From Ramlibacter agri (GTDB lineage: Bacteria; Pseudomonadota; Gammaproteobacteria; Burkholderiales; Burkholderiaceae_C), in the NCBI RefSeq assembly GCF_012927085.1, contig NZ_JABBFX010000003.1:558001-622000 (forward strand): a stretch of DNA of 64,000 nucleotides. Reading direction: 5' to 3'. This document shows positions 35,001 to 41,707 of the stretch, piece by piece. The translations under genes and the position numbers were made by a program. The notes below the pieces were generated by a model. The model made no database searches and was not told the DNA's origin. It saw only the letters and a program-made list of their open reading frames with translations. The first letter of the stretch is position 1. Each line of letters starts with the position of its first letter.

Positions 35001-36278
35001 CAGGGACGCGCGGTCTCCTACCGGGTGCTCGACGCCAACCCGGCGTGGGAGCGGCTGACCGGCTTGCCCGCCGCCGCCTGCCGGGGCCGCGACGTGCTCG
35101 ACTTCCTCCCCGGCATCGAACGGTCCTGGATCGACACCGCCGACCGCGTGGTGCGCCTGAACCGCCGTGAGCACATCGAGCACGAAGCGGCTGCGCTGGG
35201 TGCCTGGTTCGAGACCGATTTCTATCCTTCCGGCGGCGACCGGTTCAACGCGCTGTACGAGGACATCACCGAGCGCAAGCTCGCCGAGATGCGGCAGGCC
35301 TTCCTGCTGCGCCTGAGCGACGCGCTGCGCCCGCTGCGCGACCCGATCGCGATCCAGCAGGCCGCCATGCAGGTGCTCGGCACGCACATGAAGGTGAACC
35401 GCGCCTTCTACGGTGACGCGCAGGACGACGGCGACACGCTCGCGATCGGCCCCGGGTTCAGCAAGGGCACCTTCCCGCTGGAGGGGCACGTGAAGTTCTC
35501 GGACTTCGACGCCGACATGGCGGCGTGGTACCTCGCGGGCCAGACGGTGGTGATCCACGACGTGCGGGACCATCCCCTCGTCTCCGCCAAGGCGCGCCCG
35601 AATTTCGATGCCATCCAGGTCGGCGCCGCCGTCGGCGTGCCGCTGGTCAAGGAGGGGCGCGTGCGTGCGATCGTCAGCCTGCACCAGACGGCGCCCCGCC
35701 AGTGGACGGACGCGGAGGTGTCGCTGCTCGAAGAGACCGCCGAGCGCACCTGGGCTGCCGTCGAACGCGCGAAGGCCGAGGCGGTCCTGCAGGCCAGCGA
35801 GGCGCGCCAGGGCTTCCTGCTCGGGCTCAGCACGAGTGCAGAACGCACGCGCCGGCAGAACGAGGCCTTGCAGGCCGTCGTGCGTGGCGCGCCCATGCAG
35901 GAGTCGCTTGCGATCCTGGCGCGCATGGTCGCGGAGGAAACGCAGGGCGAAGCGCGCACGGCTTTCTACATGGCCGACGCGGCTGGCGCGCAGCTGCACC
36001 CGGTGCGCGGCGCGGGCGACATGCCGGAGGCTGAGCTCGATCCGGCCGGCGACCGTGGCTGCTGGTCGTTCCCCATCCAGACGCGCGAGCGGCTGGCGAT
36101 CGGCACCTTCGCGATGTACTTTCGCACGCCCCGGGAGCCCGCAGCGGCCGACCGGGAGCTGGCCGAACTCGTCACGCGGACGGCGGCGATCGTCATGGCG
36201 AGCCATCGCGCCGATGCGAAGTACCGTGCGCTGCTGGAGGCGACTGCCGAGGCGGACCGGCCGCCGGCGGGATCGTGA
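32028..36278 (+). CDS. large hybrid sensory histidine kinase with an N-terminal CheB-like domain
   Basis: This is a 1416-residue multidomain signalling protein. Residues 10-205: CheB-like methylesterase domain (FHLAP and GVVLTGMGNDGAAG keep the His and Asp). Its active-site loop reads VGSAGAG where CheB proteins read IGASAGG, so the catalytic Ser position holds Ala with Ser one residue earlier. Residues 210-370: PAS-like. 375-545: GAF-like. 560-630: HisKA with FFADVSHEFRTPLTLLL. 660-785: HATPase (NLVSNALKF, DTGIGI, GAGIGLSMV). 840-955: receiver (VVVDDNADMR, VLADVMMGGIDG, DDYIAKPFS). Then PAS (about 965-1090), GAF (about 1095-1250) and a final GAF-like part. No second kinase follows. No CheR domain is present. 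Signals are unknown. Confidence 0.9.
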   Translation: MDRPSHLPSIETGDFDVVALVGSAGAGPAGLQVLRDLPPGFSVPLIAAFHLAPDSVLDQVFARAPFEVVWARQGSLLAAGRLLLCPPRQFLDILPDGSCQLSPCEGGALEKPLDRFLGSVAQSFASRAIGVVLTGMGNDGAAGALELHRAGGQVVVQSEASAEYPAMPASAIAAGSASIVIPLGELGHLVGELLTRTPRREMRSEVEAVRRVFGDHGEMAARAREVDWSRTPLGPAVDWPEALRIPARTIMDASNPQALWWGPQLTQVYNDAWRVFLGVRKHPQALGGPAAASWPEVWHDIGPMVARVMATGVAEAGKGYLLLVQRDEYVEEVFADFSYAPVRDAAGAVLGVHHNVWETTHYVVAERRLQALRTLGAQLAAAQGMRDACERAATALGSDPQDLPFALFYLLDAQRRQGVLAAAAGVAPGAACAPHLLPLDVGTPWPLLAVLGSVPDAQVLLSDLANRCAGLPPVPLAREGALPPQSALLRPLRASADEPPVGVMVLGLSPHRQFDEGYRAFLDLVAVQLAAGIGQGRATELERERRERLAALDREKMLFFADVSHEFRTPLTLLLAPLEELLRRQDSLPASLAADVDVAVRNARRLLALVTNLLDFSQAESRRKPARLAPLDLRTLTAEVVSHFRSAIGAAGLQLRMEFDEQLLEVPVDPEMWTTVVSNLVSNALKFTFEGEIAVKLRALKLHAELVVSDTGIGIAESELGNVFKRFHRVRGARARTSEGAGIGLSMVQDLVQRMGGQVRVRSRSGCGSEFMVWLPYKSYRMQAGAEPDPVPRAASDLAADLADQAARWVEDDAPAGVLHDLVAQSGGRSAAPAVEPVGAIVVVDDNADMRRYLQRLLGGRWVVETASDGETGLAAIHRLRPQAVLADVMMGGIDGFELLRRVRADRELRHTPVVLVTARAGEAAAIESLLAGADDYIAKPFSPRELLARVQAVVDRARVDAALRASELRFRTLFETMRQGYSECEIVRDDQGRAVSYRVLDANPAWERLTGLPAAACRGRDVLDFLPGIERSWIDTADRVVRLNRREHIEHEAAALGAWFETDFYPSGGDRFNALYEDITERKLAEMRQAFLLRLSDALRPLRDPIAIQQAAMQVLGTHMKVNRAFYGDAQDDGDTLAIGPGFSKGTFPLEGHVKFSDFDADMAAWYLAGQTVVIHDVRDHPLVSAKARPNFDAIQVGAAVGVPLVKEGRVRAIVSLHQTAPRQWTDAEVSLLEETAERTWAAVERAKAEAVLQASEARQGFLLGLSTSAERTRRQNEALQAVVRGAPMQESLAILARMVAEETQGEARTAFYMADAAGAQLHPVRGAGDMPEAELDPAGDRGCWSFPIQTRERLAIGTFAMYFRTPREPAAADRELAELVTRTAAIVMASHRADAKYRALLEATAEADRPPAGS

Positions 36279-36347
36279 GGAGGCGCCGTTCATCGATCGT
36301 TCATGGAGCGCGCGTTATCGTGGACGCAACCTCACCAAGGAGCCTCC

Positions 36348-36596
36348 ATGACCCGCCTTGCCCGCTCCAGCGTTGCCTTCTTCCTGGCGCTGGGTTTCCT
36401 GTTGCCCGCCGCCTGGGCCGCCGTCAGCCGTGACGAAGCGGTTTCCCTGGCGCAACGCACGGCCCCGGGCCGCGTGCTGGCGGTGGAGCATGGCATCGAC
36501 CTGGAAAACAAGGTGGTCTGGCGCGTCCGCGTGCTGAGCGCGGCAGGCGAAATGCGCGTCGTCGTGATCGATGCCGATACCGGAAAGGCGCGCTGA
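36348..36596 (+). CDS. exported PepSY domain protein
   Basis: The 82-residue protein has a signal peptide (MTRLARSSVAFFLALGFLLP, cut near AWA-AV) and one PepSY repeat: SRDEAVSLAQRTAPGRVLAVEHG, then VWRVRVLSAAGEMRVVVIDADTG. PepSY domains inhibit peptidases or act as small periplasmic modulators. It lies 69 bases after the sensor kinase. A downstream two-component partner is not present, so regulation is unknown. Confidence 0.82.
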   Translation: MTRLARSSVAFFLALGFLLPAAWAAVSRDEAVSLAQRTAPGRVLAVEHGIDLENKVVWRVRVLSAAGEMRVVVIDADTGKAR

Positions 36597-36672
36597 CGAT
36601 TGATCGGATCGGCACCAAAGCCGACCGGCTGCGCACACCGCGGCGGCGGGGCAGTTCCTAGACTCCCTGCCC

Positions 36673-37314
36673 ATGATCACCATCCACCACCTGGGCCACT
36701 CCCAGTCCGAGCGCATCGTCTGGCTCTGCGAGGAGCTGGGCCTGCCTTACCGCCTGGTGCGCTACGAGCGCGATCCCGTCACGCGGCTGGCGCCGCCTGA
36801 ACTGCAGGCGCTGCACCCGATGGAGGCCGCCCCGGTCATCGAGGACGGCGAGTTGAAGCTCGCCGAGTCGGCGGCGATCGTGGAGTACCTCATCGCGGTG
36901 CACGGCAGCGGCCGGCTGAAGCCGGGCGTCGGCGACGCCGACTACGCCCAGTTCCTCTTCTGGTTCCACTTCGCCAATGGCAACCTGCAGCCGGCGATCG
37001 GCCGGCTGATGTTCTTCCAGCGCCTGCAGTTGCCGGCCGGCCATCCCGTGCAGGCGGCCGTCCAGGGGCGGCTGGACCGCTGCCTGCGCCTCGTGGAAAG
37101 CAGGCTGGGGCAGGCGCCGTATCTCGCCGGCTCCGAATTCACTGCTGCCGACGTGATGACGGTCGTGTCGTTCACCACGATGCGGCTGTTCCTGCCCATG
37201 GACCTGGGACCGTACGTGAACATCCGGGGCTGGCTGCGGCGGATCGGCGAGCGGCTTGCCTACCAGCGCGCGATGGCCGCCGGCGACCCGGACCTGCAGC
37301 CCATGCCTGGTTAG
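36673..37314 (+). CDS. glutathione S-transferase family protein
   Basis: The 213-residue protein has an N-terminal thioredoxin-like domain (MITIHHLGHSQSERIVWLCE, with Ser near residue 12 as the likely glutathione-contacting residue, and VIEDGELKLAESAAIVEYL, the conserved E-S-A motif) and a helical C-terminal domain (GSEFTAADVMTVVSF near residue 155). Conjugation substrates are unknown. It is followed by an AraC regulator gene 10 bases downstream on the same strand. Confidence 0.92.
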   Translation: MITIHHLGHSQSERIVWLCEELGLPYRLVRYERDPVTRLAPPELQALHPMEAAPVIEDGELKLAESAAIVEYLIAVHGSGRLKPGVGDADYAQFLFWFHFANGNLQPAIGRLMFFQRLQLPAGHPVQAAVQGRLDRCLRLVESRLGQAPYLAGSEFTAADVMTVVSFTTMRLFLPMDLGPYVNIRGWLRRIGERLAYQRAMAAGDPDLQPMPG

Positions 37315-37324
37315 ACTGGCCGGC

Positions 37325-38176
37325 GTGCGTCCCGCAACCGACCCCTCCGCGCTGGCCCGGGAACTCCACGCCCTGGCGGACGTGGGCATCGCGGCGCACA
37401 TCCTGCAATCGAGCAGCCTGCAGATCCTGCGCATGCGGGTGGAGCATCCGGTCCTGATCCTGGTCACCCAGGGCGTCAAGGAGGTCCGGCCGGAGCGGGG
37501 CGCCCCCGTGCGCGCGCGGCCGGGACAGGCGATCGCGCTGGCCGGCAACCAGGCGGTGGATTTCAAGAACACGGTTGCCGACGGCGCGAACTACGAAGCG
37601 CGGTGGCTGGTGTTCGATCCTGCGCTGGAGGGGGATGCGTACTGGCGGAGCAGGGCGAGCGCCTTGCAGGCTTCGTCGTCCCCGGCGCGCCTGCTCGAAC
37701 AGGTTCCCGATGCATTGACCGCCGCCTTCCAGCGTGCCTCGGAGGCGCTGGGGCCTGCTTCCTCGACGCCCGTTCCGATCGCGCGGCAACGCATGCTGGA
37801 GGTGATGCACTGGTTGCTGGAGCTGGGCATCGTGTTCCAGAGCCGGTCGCCCCAGTCGGCGGTCTCCGTCGCAGTCCGCGACCTCGTCGCGAACCGCCTG
37901 GACGCAGCATGGACCACCCAAGGCGTTGCCAGCGAGCTGGCCATGTCCGAGGCGACCTGCCGGCGCCGCCTGGCCGCGGAAGGAACCACGTTCGCGGAGT
38001 TGCTGGTGGACGCCAGGATGTCCGCGGCGCTGACCTTGCTGCAGGCGACCACGCGGCCCGTGTCCGACATCGCGCTGCAGGTCGGCTACGAGTCGCCCTC
38101 GCGGTTTGCGGTGCGGTTCCGGGAGAGGTTCGGGTTTGCGCCGACGCAGGTGCGGGGGCATGAGCGGAGTCGGTGA
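37325..38176 (+). CDS. AraC family transcriptional regulator
   Basis: The 283-residue regulator has a C-terminal AraC helix-turn-helix pair: TTQGVASELAMSEATCRRRL and PVSDIALQVGYESPSRFAVRFRERFG (key residues VGYES, F-x-R-x-F-x-x-x-F-G). The N-terminal half (residues 1-160) is an effector domain with APVRARPGQAIALAGNQAV. The start is a GTG at 37325, ten bases after the GST stop. The likely target is unknown; the GST gene is the obvious candidate. It converges with the homoserine dehydrogenase gene. Confidence 0.88.
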   Translation: MRPATDPSALARELHALADVGIAAHILQSSSLQILRMRVEHPVLILVTQGVKEVRPERGAPVRARPGQAIALAGNQAVDFKNTVADGANYEARWLVFDPALEGDAYWRSRASALQASSSPARLLEQVPDALTAAFQRASEALGPASSTPVPIARQRMLEVMHWLLELGIVFQSRSPQSAVSVAVRDLVANRLDAAWTTQGVASELAMSEATCRRRLAAEGTTFAELLVDARMSAALTLLQATTRPVSDIALQVGYESPSRFAVRFRERFGFAPTQVRGHERSR

Positions 38177-38223
38177 GCAGACATCGCCAAGGCAGTGAAC
38201 TTCACGCGCATGCCGTTCTCCAG

Positions 38224-39525
38224 CTATTCGAGTTGTTCCACCCGCAACCGCGTCAGCGCTTGCACACCTGGCATCCCTTCGATCTCCCGGAGGGCCGCCG
38301 CCATGGCGGATTCCAGGACTTCGCCGCTCAGGACGACGAAGGTGTTGCGGGATTGCGTTCCCTTGATCACCGGCACATGGTGCCGGCTGAGTGCCTCGAG
38401 CACCAAGACCGCCGAATCCGCATTCAGCAACTCCACGCGCAGGTAGTTGCGCAGGCGCGTGTCACCCAGGCTGGCGGCGCGCGGCTGCGGCACGCCTTCC
38501 CAGAAGCCCAAGGGCGGAACGCGCACCTGGCCGCCGCCGCGCACGGCGCGCGCCAGGTCCACCAGGTCGGCGACCACGGCCGACGCCGTCTCGCTCGATC
38601 CGGCGCCCGCGCCGTAGTACATGGTGACGCCCGCGGCGTTGCCCTTGACCATGATGCCGTTCATGCGCCCGTCGACGCGCGCCAGCAGGGACTCGCGCGG
38701 GACCAATGCGGGGTGTACGCGCAGCTGCAGTTCGTCGCCGCTGCGCCGCGCCACGGCCAGCAGCTTGACGGCGTAGCCCAAGCGCGCGGCGTGCAGGAAG
38801 TCCACGGCCTGCAGCGTGGCTATGCCTTCCACGTGCACGGCGTCCAGCCGCGGCGGGCCGCCGAAGGCCATGGCCGCCAGCAGCGCGAGCTTGTGTGCGG
38901 CGTCGCCGCCGCCCACGTCGAGCGCCGGGTCGGCCTCGGCATAACCCAGCGACTGGGCCGAGGCCAGGGCGTCGGCGTAGCTGCGTCCGGCCGCGGCCAT
39001 CTGGGTGAGGACGTAGTTGCTGGTGCCGTTGACGATGCCGGCGAGCCACTCGATCTCGTTGGCCACCAGCCCTTCGCGCAGCGCCTTCACGATGGGGATG
39101 CTCACGGCCACGGCCGCCTCGAAGCCCACCGTGACGCCGCGCGCGCTGGCGGCGGCGAAGATCTCCTCGCCATGCATCGCCAGCAGCGCCTTGTTGGCGG
39201 TGACCACGTGCTTGCCCTCGGCGATGGCGGCCAGCACGCAGTCACGCGCGTCGGTGGTGCCGCCGATGGCTTCGATGACGACGTCCACGCCCGGGTGGCG
39301 CGCCACCTGCATCGGGTCCGTCAGCACCTCGATGCCGTCCTCCATGGCCGCGCGTGCGCGCGAGGCGTTGCGGGTGGCCACCACGGCGAGTTCGATGGCG
39401 CAGCCGGCGCGCGCCCGGATGGTGTCGCGATTGGCCGCGAGCACGCCGTGGGTGCCGGAGCCGACCACGCCGAAGCCCAGCAAGCCGGCACGCAGTGCGG
39501 GCGGAGGGGCGAGAGGTGCTTGCAT
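38224..39525 (-). CDS. hom: homoserine dehydrogenase
   Basis: The 433-residue enzyme reduces aspartate semialdehyde to homoserine, the branch point to threonine, isoleucine and methionine. NAD(P) motif GLLGFGVVGSGTHGVL is near residue 15, catalytic lysine region HVVTANKALLAMHGEE near 115, signature GIVNGTSNYVLTQM near 163, and a C-terminal ACT-type effector domain from about residue 345. It stands alone: no threonine synthase gene follows, and the next gene is convergent. The leader upstream (39526-39700) has a Thr/Ile/Met-rich leader peptide and two hairpins, one enclosing the ribosome binding site. Start ATG 39525, after AGGAGAAAACGGAA. Confidence 0.95.
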   Translation of the reverse strand: MQAPLAPPPALRAGLLGFGVVGSGTHGVLAANRDTIRARAGCAIELAVVATRNASRARAAMEDGIEVLTDPMQVARHPGVDVVIEAIGGTTDARDCVLAAIAEGKHVVTANKALLAMHGEEIFAAASARGVTVGFEAAVAVSIPIVKALREGLVANEIEWLAGIVNGTSNYVLTQMAAAGRSYADALASAQSLGYAEADPALDVGGGDAAHKLALLAAMAFGGPPRLDAVHVEGIATLQAVDFLHAARLGYAVKLLAVARRSGDELQLRVHPALVPRESLLARVDGRMNGIMVKGNAAGVTMYYGAGAGSSETASAVVADLVDLARAVRGGGQVRVPPLGFWEGVPQPRAASLGDTRLRNYLRVELLNADSAVLVLEALSRHHVPVIKGTQSRNTFVVLSGEVLESAMAAALREIEGMPGVQALTRLRVEQLE

Positions 39526-39528
39526 TTC

Positions 39529-39569
39529 CGTTTTCTCCTGTCTGCCTCGCGGGGGAGGGGGAGAAAACG
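39529..39569 (-). promoter_or_regulatory. hairpin enclosing the hom ribosome binding site
   Basis: CGTTTTCTCC (39569-39560) is perfectly complementary to GGAGAAAACG (39538-39529), separated by 21 bases. The 3' arm contains GGAGA, the Shine-Dalgarno of hom, 4-8 bases before its ATG at 39525. When formed, the hairpin would hide the site. The 5' arm contains the TTTT of the upstream hairpin, so one strand of RNA takes part in both signals. Confidence 0.65.
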
Positions 39570-39597
39570 CTGCAACCCCGGCCGCTTGGCGGGGTTG
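39564..39597 (-). terminator. terminator-like hairpin in the hom leader
   Basis: CAACCCCG (39597-39590) and CGGGGTTG (39580-39573) pair perfectly over 8 bp with a 9-base loop. A run of four T follows at 39567-39564, after six bases. The U-tract is shorter and further away than in a standard intrinsic terminator, so it may be a weak or pause-assisted terminator. Confidence 0.4.
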
Positions 39598-39610
39598 GGT
39601 GATGAGTGCG

Positions 39611-39679
39611 CTAACTGCGATGCACGACCACCTCGCCCCGGGAGGGCGTGGTAATCATGGTGATCGTCATGATGCTCAT
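39611..39679 (-). CDS. candidate hom leader peptide, Thr/Ile/Met rich
   Basis: A 22-codon ORF starts at 39679 and ends with TAG at 39611. Its first eleven residues, MSIMTITMITT, include four Thr, three Ile and three Met, the end products of the homoserine pathway, as in the E. coli thr leader where Thr and Ile codons set pausing. The start is about 16 bases from the -10 element, so translation may begin near the RNA 5' end; no clear Shine-Dalgarno precedes it. The remaining codons (PSRGEVVVHRS) lie in the first hairpin. Confidence 0.6.
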   Translation of the reverse strand: MSIMTITMITTPSRGEVVVHRS

Positions 39680-39716
39680 GGAACGCACAGGCCCACTATA
39701 GCAGGACGGCGCCCGG

Positions 39717-39968
39717 TCAGTCTGTCGTGCCGAAAGCCACGTAAAGGAGGGCCTCCCCCTCCAGCCTCGGGCCGGCCAGGCCCGCGAAGCGCGGAGCGCC
39801 CTGCAGCGGCCCGGGCAGGTTCGCGTCGATCAACGAGCCCAGGTACTCATAGCCCATCGCGTCGAAGGTGTCTTCGATGTCGCTGGCCGGGCCGACGGTG
39901 GTGACGACCTGGCCATTGATCTTGCGCAGCAGAAGGAACGCCTGGGGCGCGGTTGCGTTCGATGACAT
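39717..39968 (-). CDS. small protein of unknown function upstream of hom
   Basis: The 83-residue protein (SNATAPQAFLLLRKINGQVV at the start, then DIEDTFDAMGYEYLGSLIDA) has no signal peptide or membrane segment. No family is recognised. It stops 16 bases before the hom promoter -10, so the -35 lies inside or close to its 3' end. Codon use is like the neighbours. It could be co-transcribed with hom through the leader. Confidence 0.55.
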   Translation of the reverse strand: MSSNATAPQAFLLLRKINGQVVTTVGPASDIEDTFDAMGYEYLGSLIDANLPGPLQGAPRFAGLAGPRLEGEALLYVAFGTTD

Positions 39969-40086
39969 GACGGGGTTGGGGACGGAGCGTCATCGACTTT
40001 AGATGTGGTGCGGAAGTTGCGCACCCCCTGAACAGAGGGGGGCGGGGCTGACAGGAATCTGTCACTGCGCCAGCCAGGGGCCATGG

Positions 40087-40905
40087 CTATTCGTAGCGTT
40101 GCAAGGCCTGCGCGCTCTCTTTCCAGCCTTCGCGAAGGGCGTATTGCAAGGGCGTTTCGCCTTCGTCGTTGCACGCATGCGGATCGGCGCCGGCTTCGAC
40201 CAGCACGGCGATGTTCGCCGTCGAGCGGTCCGCGCAAGCCGCGCGGTGCAGCACCGTGAGGCCGCCGCTGCGCCGCGCCATCTCCTCGGGGAACTCGCGG
40301 ATGAACGCGCGAAGGATGCAAGGCGAGCGGGTTCGCAGGGCGAAAAAAAATGCTTCGTCCACGTCCGGCGCGCCGGGTTTCCAGGGCAATGCTTTCAGCT
40401 GGCGCACGGTCGTGAGTGCCGATTCGTCGGTCTCGTCAGGAATTCGCCCGCGCCATGTGTCGGCGAAGCTGGCGAGCGCATCGCGCGGCCAGAGTGGACG
40501 GTTGCGTGCCGCGGCGAAGAGACCCGGGTGCCTTGCGATCGCTTCGTCGCGCCAGGTCTTGTGCCGCAGCGCACGTGCTACCAGCTCGATGCCCAACTGG
40601 GCCTCGTGGCCGTGGTGCCACCGCGCCAGGGTATCGAAGAGGAACAGCGCATCTTCGCGGGCCAGCGGCGATTCGGCCAGCACCAGGAGCAGGCGGTGCC
40701 GCTCCCGGTGATGCTCCTTGGGCCGCAAACCGAGCCGCGTCAGGTCGCCGTCCAGGGCCCGGAGGCAGTCCACGAGCCTGGCAGGCGCGGCTTCCAGCCC
40801 GCTGGGGGGCGCAAAGCTCGCCAGCGCGCCCGCGTGCTTCGCGGCCTCCGCCAGTGCGCGGGTGAACCGGGCCCGGAATTCAGCGGATTGGATGTCGGCG
40901 TCCAT
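40087..40905 (-). CDS. ankyrin-repeat protein
   Basis: The 272-residue protein has a helical N-terminal part and two to three ankyrin repeats at the C-terminus: GLTVLHRAACADRSTANIAVLVEAGADPH (key motif TxLHxAA and EAGADP) and NDEGETPLQYALREGWKESAQ. These bind proteins. A potential upstream helical domain (FARFTRALAEAAKHAG) has no recognised family. It ends a five-base gap from the cysteine-less glutaredoxin-like gene on the same strand, so the two may be co-transcribed. Confidence 0.8.
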   Translation of the reverse strand: MDADIQSAEFRARFTRALAEAAKHAGALASFAPPSGLEAAPARLVDCLRALDGDLTRLGLRPKEHHRERHRLLLVLAESPLAREDALFLFDTLARWHHGHEAQLGIELVARALRHKTWRDEAIARHPGLFAAARNRPLWPRDALASFADTWRGRIPDETDESALTTVRQLKALPWKPGAPDVDEAFFFALRTRSPCILRAFIREFPEEMARRSGGLTVLHRAACADRSTANIAVLVEAGADPHACNDEGETPLQYALREGWKESAQALQRYE

Positions 40906-40909
40906 GGCG

Positions 40910-41275
40910 TCAGTGCAGCATGGACTTCAATTCGCCGCTGGCTATGAGTGCCTGCAGTTCGCTCGATCCGCCGACCAGGACGCCTTTGACGAAAACCATG
41001 GGGAAGGTCGGCCAGCCGGTCCACATCTTCAAGGCGCTGCGCGGACGCCACATCTTGAAGTAGCTGCCGTACTCGAGATACTTGAACGGCTGCCCGATGG
41101 CATCGAGTGCCTTGCGCGCCTTGGCAGGAAACGGGTTCTGCTTCATCCCGACCACCAGGACGTCGTTGGCGGCCGCTGCCGCCTTGACTTCATCGACGAT
41201 GCCGTGGTTCCAGCCGGCGATCTTCGCGCGGATGGCGGCATGGATGCTGGATTCATCGAGGATCGGGCGCGGCAT
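40910..41275 (-). CDS. glutaredoxin-like protein lacking the active-site cysteine
   Basis: The 121-residue protein has a glutaredoxin fold: DVLVVGMKQNPFPAKARKAL near residue 45, with the cis-proline motif GWPTFPMVFVKGVLVGG near 88-104 (Thr-Phe-Pro, Gly-Gly). In the position of the monothiol or dithiol cysteine (usually CGFS or CPYC after P-x-F) this protein has Pro-Ala. It contains no cysteine at all in the segment, so it cannot perform thiol exchange. It may act as a structural or iron-sulfur-related binding protein. The ATG at 41275 follows AAGGAACCACG; one at 41302 has no such site. Confidence 0.8.
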   Translation of the reverse strand: MPRPILDESSIHAAIRAKIAGWNHGIVDEVKAAAAANDVLVVGMKQNPFPAKARKALDAIGQPFKYLEYGSYFKMWRPRSALKMWTGWPTFPMVFVKGVLVGGSSELQALIASGELKSMLH

Positions 41276-41396
41276 CGTGGTTCCTTGCGAGTGGAGTGAC
41301 ACGGTAGCATGGGAACATGGAAAGCTGTCCAGGGGGCTGGTACATCGTCAACCGCGGGGCGCGGCCTACATCGCGCTACACCGCTGAGGCAGTCGG

Positions 41397-41425
41397 TTGA
41401 CGTCACTACACCGTGTATATACACT
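41397..41425 (+). promoter_or_regulatory. brnTA promoter with palindromic operator
   Basis: TTGACG (41397-41402) is a near-consensus -35, with TACACT (41420-41425) 17 bases downstream as -10. GTGTATATACAC (41413-41424) is a perfect 12-base palindrome covering the -10. BrnT-BrnA complexes are known to repress their own operon, and this palindrome is the natural site. The elements CTACACCG and CTGAGGC also occur just upstream at 41376-41390 and again at 41406-41430. Confidence 0.65.
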
Positions 41426-41431
41426 GAGGCG

Positions 41432-41707
41432 ATGGGGTTCACCTGGTCCGAGGCAAAGCGCGCGGCGAACGTCAAGGCACATGGGCTCGACTTTGTTGAT
41501 GCACTTTTGGTGTTTGAGGGCGTGACTTTCACATTCGAAGACGATCGGTTCTCCTACGGTGAGCAGCGCTTTGTGACTCTGGGCCTGCTTGCCGGCATTC
41601 CCGTCTCAGTCGTTCATACGGAGAGTGAAAGTGAAATCCGCATCATCTCGTTCCGACAAGCCACAAAGCGCGAAGCGCAAATCTACTTCAGTGAAATCCA
41701 AGACTGA
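41432..41707 (+). CDS. brnT: BrnT family toxin (RNase) of a type II toxin-antitoxin system
   Basis: The 91-residue toxin begins MGFTWSEAKRAANVKAHGLD, with the BrnT core: FEDDRFSYGEQRFVTLGLL near residue 34, VVHTESESEIRIISFRQATKREAQIYF near residues 56-82 (the R/RxATKREx motif). BrnT is an RNase-like toxin related to RelE. The start is directly beyond a palindromic operator. It overlaps brnA by 77 bases, a normal arrangement for this pair. GC content falls here compared with surroundings. Confidence 0.92.
   Translation: MGFTWSEAKRAANVKAHGLDFVDALLVFEGVTFTFEDDRFSYGEQRFVTLGLLAGIPVSVVHTESESEIRIISFRQATKREAQIYFSEIQD

Larger units (their letters stand above)
39526..39700 (-). promoter_or_regulatory. 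hom 5' leader with candidate attenuator
   Basis: Reading towards hom, the leader has TATAGT (39700-39695), a strong -10; a leader ORF (39679-39611); a hairpin formed by ACCACGCCC and GGGCGAGGTGGT inside that ORF; a GC hairpin (39597-39573) with TTTT following; and a second, 10-bp hairpin (39569-39529) whose 3' arm holds the Shine-Dalgarno of hom. This is the arrangement of transcription and translation attenuation. Base pairing and codons are visible; regulation is inferred. Confidence 0.6.

Noticed and set aside
31080..36293. An open frame of over 1,700 codons on the minus strand opposite the hybrid sensor kinase
   Set aside because: It is an antisense frame kept open by GC-rich codons; it has no domain, and the plus-strand protein has clear domain motifs throughout.
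36200..36351. Possible frameshift at the C-terminus of the hybrid sensor kinase hiding a second kinase domain
   Set aside because: The other frames downstream show no HisKA or ATPase motifs, and a new gene with a signal peptide starts at 36348.
39611..39679. Cloning-vector origin of the hom leader peptide (likeness to the lacZ alpha start MTMIT)
   Set aside because: Only five residues are similar, codon context and flanks are genomic, and the hairpins and -10 fit a native leader.
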